64,000 bases of DNA from Cymodocea nodosa (lineage: Eukaryota > Streptophyta > Magnoliopsida > Alismatales > Cymodoceaceae), in contig CM072342.1 of assembly GCA_036874045.1 (NCBI GenBank), positions 5,354,501-5,418,500 of the forward strand. Direction: 5' to 3'. The translations under genes were made by a program, and so were the position numbers. Shown here piece by piece: positions 61,033 to 64,000 of the stretch (its first letter is position 1; the number at the start of each line of letters is the position of its first letter). The notes beneath the pieces were generated by a model. The model was not told the origin of the DNA. It searched no databases and worked only from the letters and a program-made list of their open reading frames with translations.

Positions 61033-64000
61033 CTAAGTAAAGCACAAGTAGTCATCTACTTTGACTTCTTCTATAATTCCAAAGGAGCTTTTTGGTGTTT
61101 TAAGAATAGGTTTAAGTCTTTGTCCATTTACTTTAAATATATTCTGATTTTTAGGATTTTCAATTTCAATAGCTCCATAAGGATAAACATTTCGAACTAT
61201 GTAAGGTCCTGCCCATCTAGATCTTAATTTTCCTAGATGGTTATGGAGTCTAGCCATATAAAGATATACTTCTTGTTCTATTTCAAAGCTTTTAGGAATA
61301 ATTTTTCTATCATACTAGAATTTAATTTTCTCTTTTTCTCTTACAGTCTTCGAATAAGCTTCATTTCTAAATTCTTCTAATTCAATTAGTTGCATTTTCC
61401 TATTTTTCGCAGCTTGATTTAAATTAGTGTTCATAGTTTTTAATGCCCAATAAGCTTTATGTTCTATTTCAGTAGGTAAATGACAACTTTTTCCATATAC
61501 TAGCCTAAAAGGTGACATACCTAAGCTCGTTTTATAAGTAGTTCTATAAGCCCAAAGTGCATCTTTCAATCTATTAGTCCAATATGTTCTAGTAGGATTT
61601 ACTACTTTTTCCAAGATTAATTTAATTTGTTTGTTTGCGCTTTCTACTTGTCCACTTGTTTGCGGATGATATGATGTTGCAATTTTGTGGTTTACTCCAT
61701 ATTTCTTCATTAAGGCTTCAAGGTGCTTGAATTATAGGAGTTGAAATTAAGCTAGTCTTAAGTTTGAAAAATACTTCCTTGCAATTTTTATCAAAGTTAA
61801 ATGGAACATTTTTTAATAGATTAGTTAAAGGTCTAGCTATCTTGCTAAAGTCTTTAATAAATCTTCTATAAAAACCAGCATGTCCTCGAAATGATCTAAT
61901 ATCTTTTACTGATTTAGGTTCTGGAAGATTAGAAATTACTTCTATTTTAGCTTTATCTACTTCCAACCCTTTTTTATAAACAACATGCACTAAGACTATT
62001 CCTTGTTTAATCATGAAGTGACATTTTTCCCAATTTAAAACTAGATTTTTTTCCACACAACGTTTTAATATTTAGTCTAAATTGCTTAAACACACTTCAT
62101 ATGAGTTACCATATATAGTACAATCATCCATAAATATTTCTAAAAATTCATTAGTCATTCTAGTAAATATGCCCTACACACACCTTTGAAAGGTAGCTGA
62201 CACATTGCATAATCTGAATGGCATTCTTTTAAAAGCATAAGTTCCATTAGGACAGGTGAAAGTTGTTTTCTCTTGATCCTCTAATGCTACTGCAATTTGA
62301 TTTTACCCCAAATACCTGTCTAGGAAATAAAAATATTCTTGTCCTGCTAATCTTTCCAGCATTTGATCTATAAGAGGTAAGGGAAAATGATATTTCCTAG
62401 TCACAACATTCGGCTTTCTATATTCTATACATACTCTCCAGCCTGATTGAATTCTAGTAGGTATCAAGTTTTGACTTTCATTCCTAATAACTGTTAATCT
62501 TGATTTCTTAGGAACTACATGGATTGGACTAACCCACGAGCTATCAGAAATCGGATAAATTATATCATTATCTAACCATTTAACTATTTCCTTCCTGACT
62601 ACTTCTTTAAGGTTTGGATTTAATCTCCTCTCAGGAATTCTAACAAGTTTAGCATTCTCTTCTAAATATATGTGGTGACAGCATAAAGTTGAACTTAACC
62701 CTTTTATATCAGTCATAGTCCATCCTATTGCTTCCTTATAACTTTTTACTATATCTTTTAATTTAGCTATTTGATCCTCTTTTAACTCTGAAGTAATAAT
62801 GATTGGACAGGTCCGTTTATCTTTCAGAAATATATAGGTTAATTCAGGAGGTAAAGGTTTTAATTCTAAATGCTGCCCATCAGAAGCTAGAGCTCCTAAT
62901 TGAACATCATCATTTTTTAAATTAATTTCTCCTTGATCTCCTTCTATATTTATGCTTTCACTTTCTTCTAAAGTTTCAGAATTGATTTGCCTATTTAATT
63001 CTTCTTGAATTACATCATCTAACATATCTCCTTCATCCTCTAAAAAGTCTATGGTATGTAAGGACATTTCTAACTCCTCAAACCTTTCTGGTTTGAAAAT
63101 ATTTAATTGAGTATCCTTATTACCATATGCTAACTTCATTACTCCAGTTTTACAATTTATAGCAGCCCCTGATGTTGCTAAAAATGGCCTTCCCAAAATT
63201 AAAGATGTATCACTATTTTTATGCTTAATTTGTTGGGAATCCAAAATTACAATATTAATAGGATATATAAAATTCTTGATTTTAATTAAGACATCCTCTA
63301 TTTTTCCTCTAGGGAATCTTATACTTCTATCAGCTAATTGAATAACCGTACTAGTAGTAGTTAAGCCTTCTAATCCTAAGGATGTAAATATATCACTTGG
63401 CATAACATTTATACATGCACCTAAGTCTATTAAGGTTCTTTCTAGAATGGTATTTCCTATGGTGCATGATATAACAGGGATTCCAGGATCAGATAACTTT
63501 TTAGGAATCTGTGGCAAAAATAGGGAACTACTTTGCTCAACTAAAAAGACCTTTCTAAGAACTTTTCGCTCTCTTTTCTTAGTACACCAATCCTTCAGAA
63601 ATTTAGCACAAGATGGCATATTCTACAATAGATCTAACAAAGGAATGTTAACTTGTACTTTTTCAAAAATTTCTCTGATTTTTTCTTGTTTTTCAGGAAT
63701 TGTTTGTTGTAATCTTTCAGGATAGGGTGCTAAAGATTTTGATTTCAAAGACTCTTTTTCTTTCAGTTGATTTGTTTGATCATTTTTAGCTTCAATTGCA
63801 GATTCAGATTGTTCTTTAGTGATTTCTAGATTTTCAGCTATTACATTTTCATTATCATTTTGATTTTTACTCTTGTCCACCTTCATATCATTTTCATTTT
63901 GAGTTCTTGGTGGTATATCAGTTCCAGATCTTAATGTTACACATACATCTTCCAGATTTTCATTATTTTCATGATGTTTTTGTATATAATTTTCGTGATT
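61033..64000 (-). mobile_element. Athila/Tat-like Ty3/gypsy pol (protease, RT, integrase), runs off window
   Basis: On the minus strand, in order: the end of gag/spacer (VTLRSGTDIPP; LAPYPERLQQTIPEKQEK, about 63640-64000), a protease-like domain (LIDLGACINVMPSDIF and ILGRPFLATSGAAINCKTG, about 63130-63440), reverse transcriptase (WRVCIEYRKPN, FPLPLIDQMLERLAGQEYF near 62310-62450, and the RT end near 61850-61950), and integrase ([40 protein letters not shown], then AGPYIVRNVYPYGAIEIENP to 61033). These are hallmarks of the Athila/Tat lineages. RNase H seems largely missing. It is a fossil with a few breaks and no 3' LTR directly after it. Confidence 0.88.

Overview
This is plant nuclear DNA, AT-rich and crowded with transposable elements. 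The only host genes I can name are three tandem copies of a plant Gfo/Idh/MocA oxidoreductase (the At4g09670 type), all on the minus strand, and relics of a small heat-shock protein (sHSP) gene. The GC-rich first exons in an AT-rich background and the wording of the oxidoreductase proteins point to a monocot, probably outside the grasses. That placement is an inference.

Layout. 1-11 kb: an L1 LINE, chromovirus (Ty3/gypsy) pieces, a 5S-rRNA-headed SINE-like insertion at 3499-3957, and an old Athila/Tat-like relic. 11.4-21.6 kb: a broken oxidoreductase copy (C, 11382-14957) followed by copy B (15449-21609), which is open throughout and has a 5 kb intron full of transposon debris. 21.8-36.4 kb: a LINE tail, a 60-bp minisatellite, two PIF/Harbinger DNA transposon relics, a solo LTR with a 5-bp target duplication (30033-31792), a clipped sHSP fragment and a copia scrap. 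37.1-43.8 kb: oxidoreductase copy A (37076-41430), head to head with an sHSP pseudogene (42027-42571), then an sHSP exon-junction relic cut by a 513-bp Harbinger-type MITE. 45.8-54 kb: two more Harbinger relics on the minus strand. 54.1-64 kb: Athila/Tat-like retroelement material on the minus strand: an LTR, a captured F-box gene, gag, a leader region, then pol of a second element running off the window.

Relationships. A and C share intron sequence, including the same RTE-clade LINE relic that I do not see in B, so they look like sisters. Yet C carries a 227-bp exon-1 tract identical to B, which looks like gene conversion between neighbours. A and B each encode 362 residues in two exons with the same intron position. 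The gene they encode is predicted to be a cytosolic NAD(P)-dependent oxidoreductase of unknown substrate.

Most striking for follow-up: the 5S-rRNA-headed SINE-like unit with an A-rich tail and 16-bp flanking repeats; the B-to-C conversion tract; an F-box gene carried where pol would be expected in a gag-bearing retroelement; and a palindromic TAACTCAACG/CGTTGAGTTA motif that recurs only in one retroelement family.
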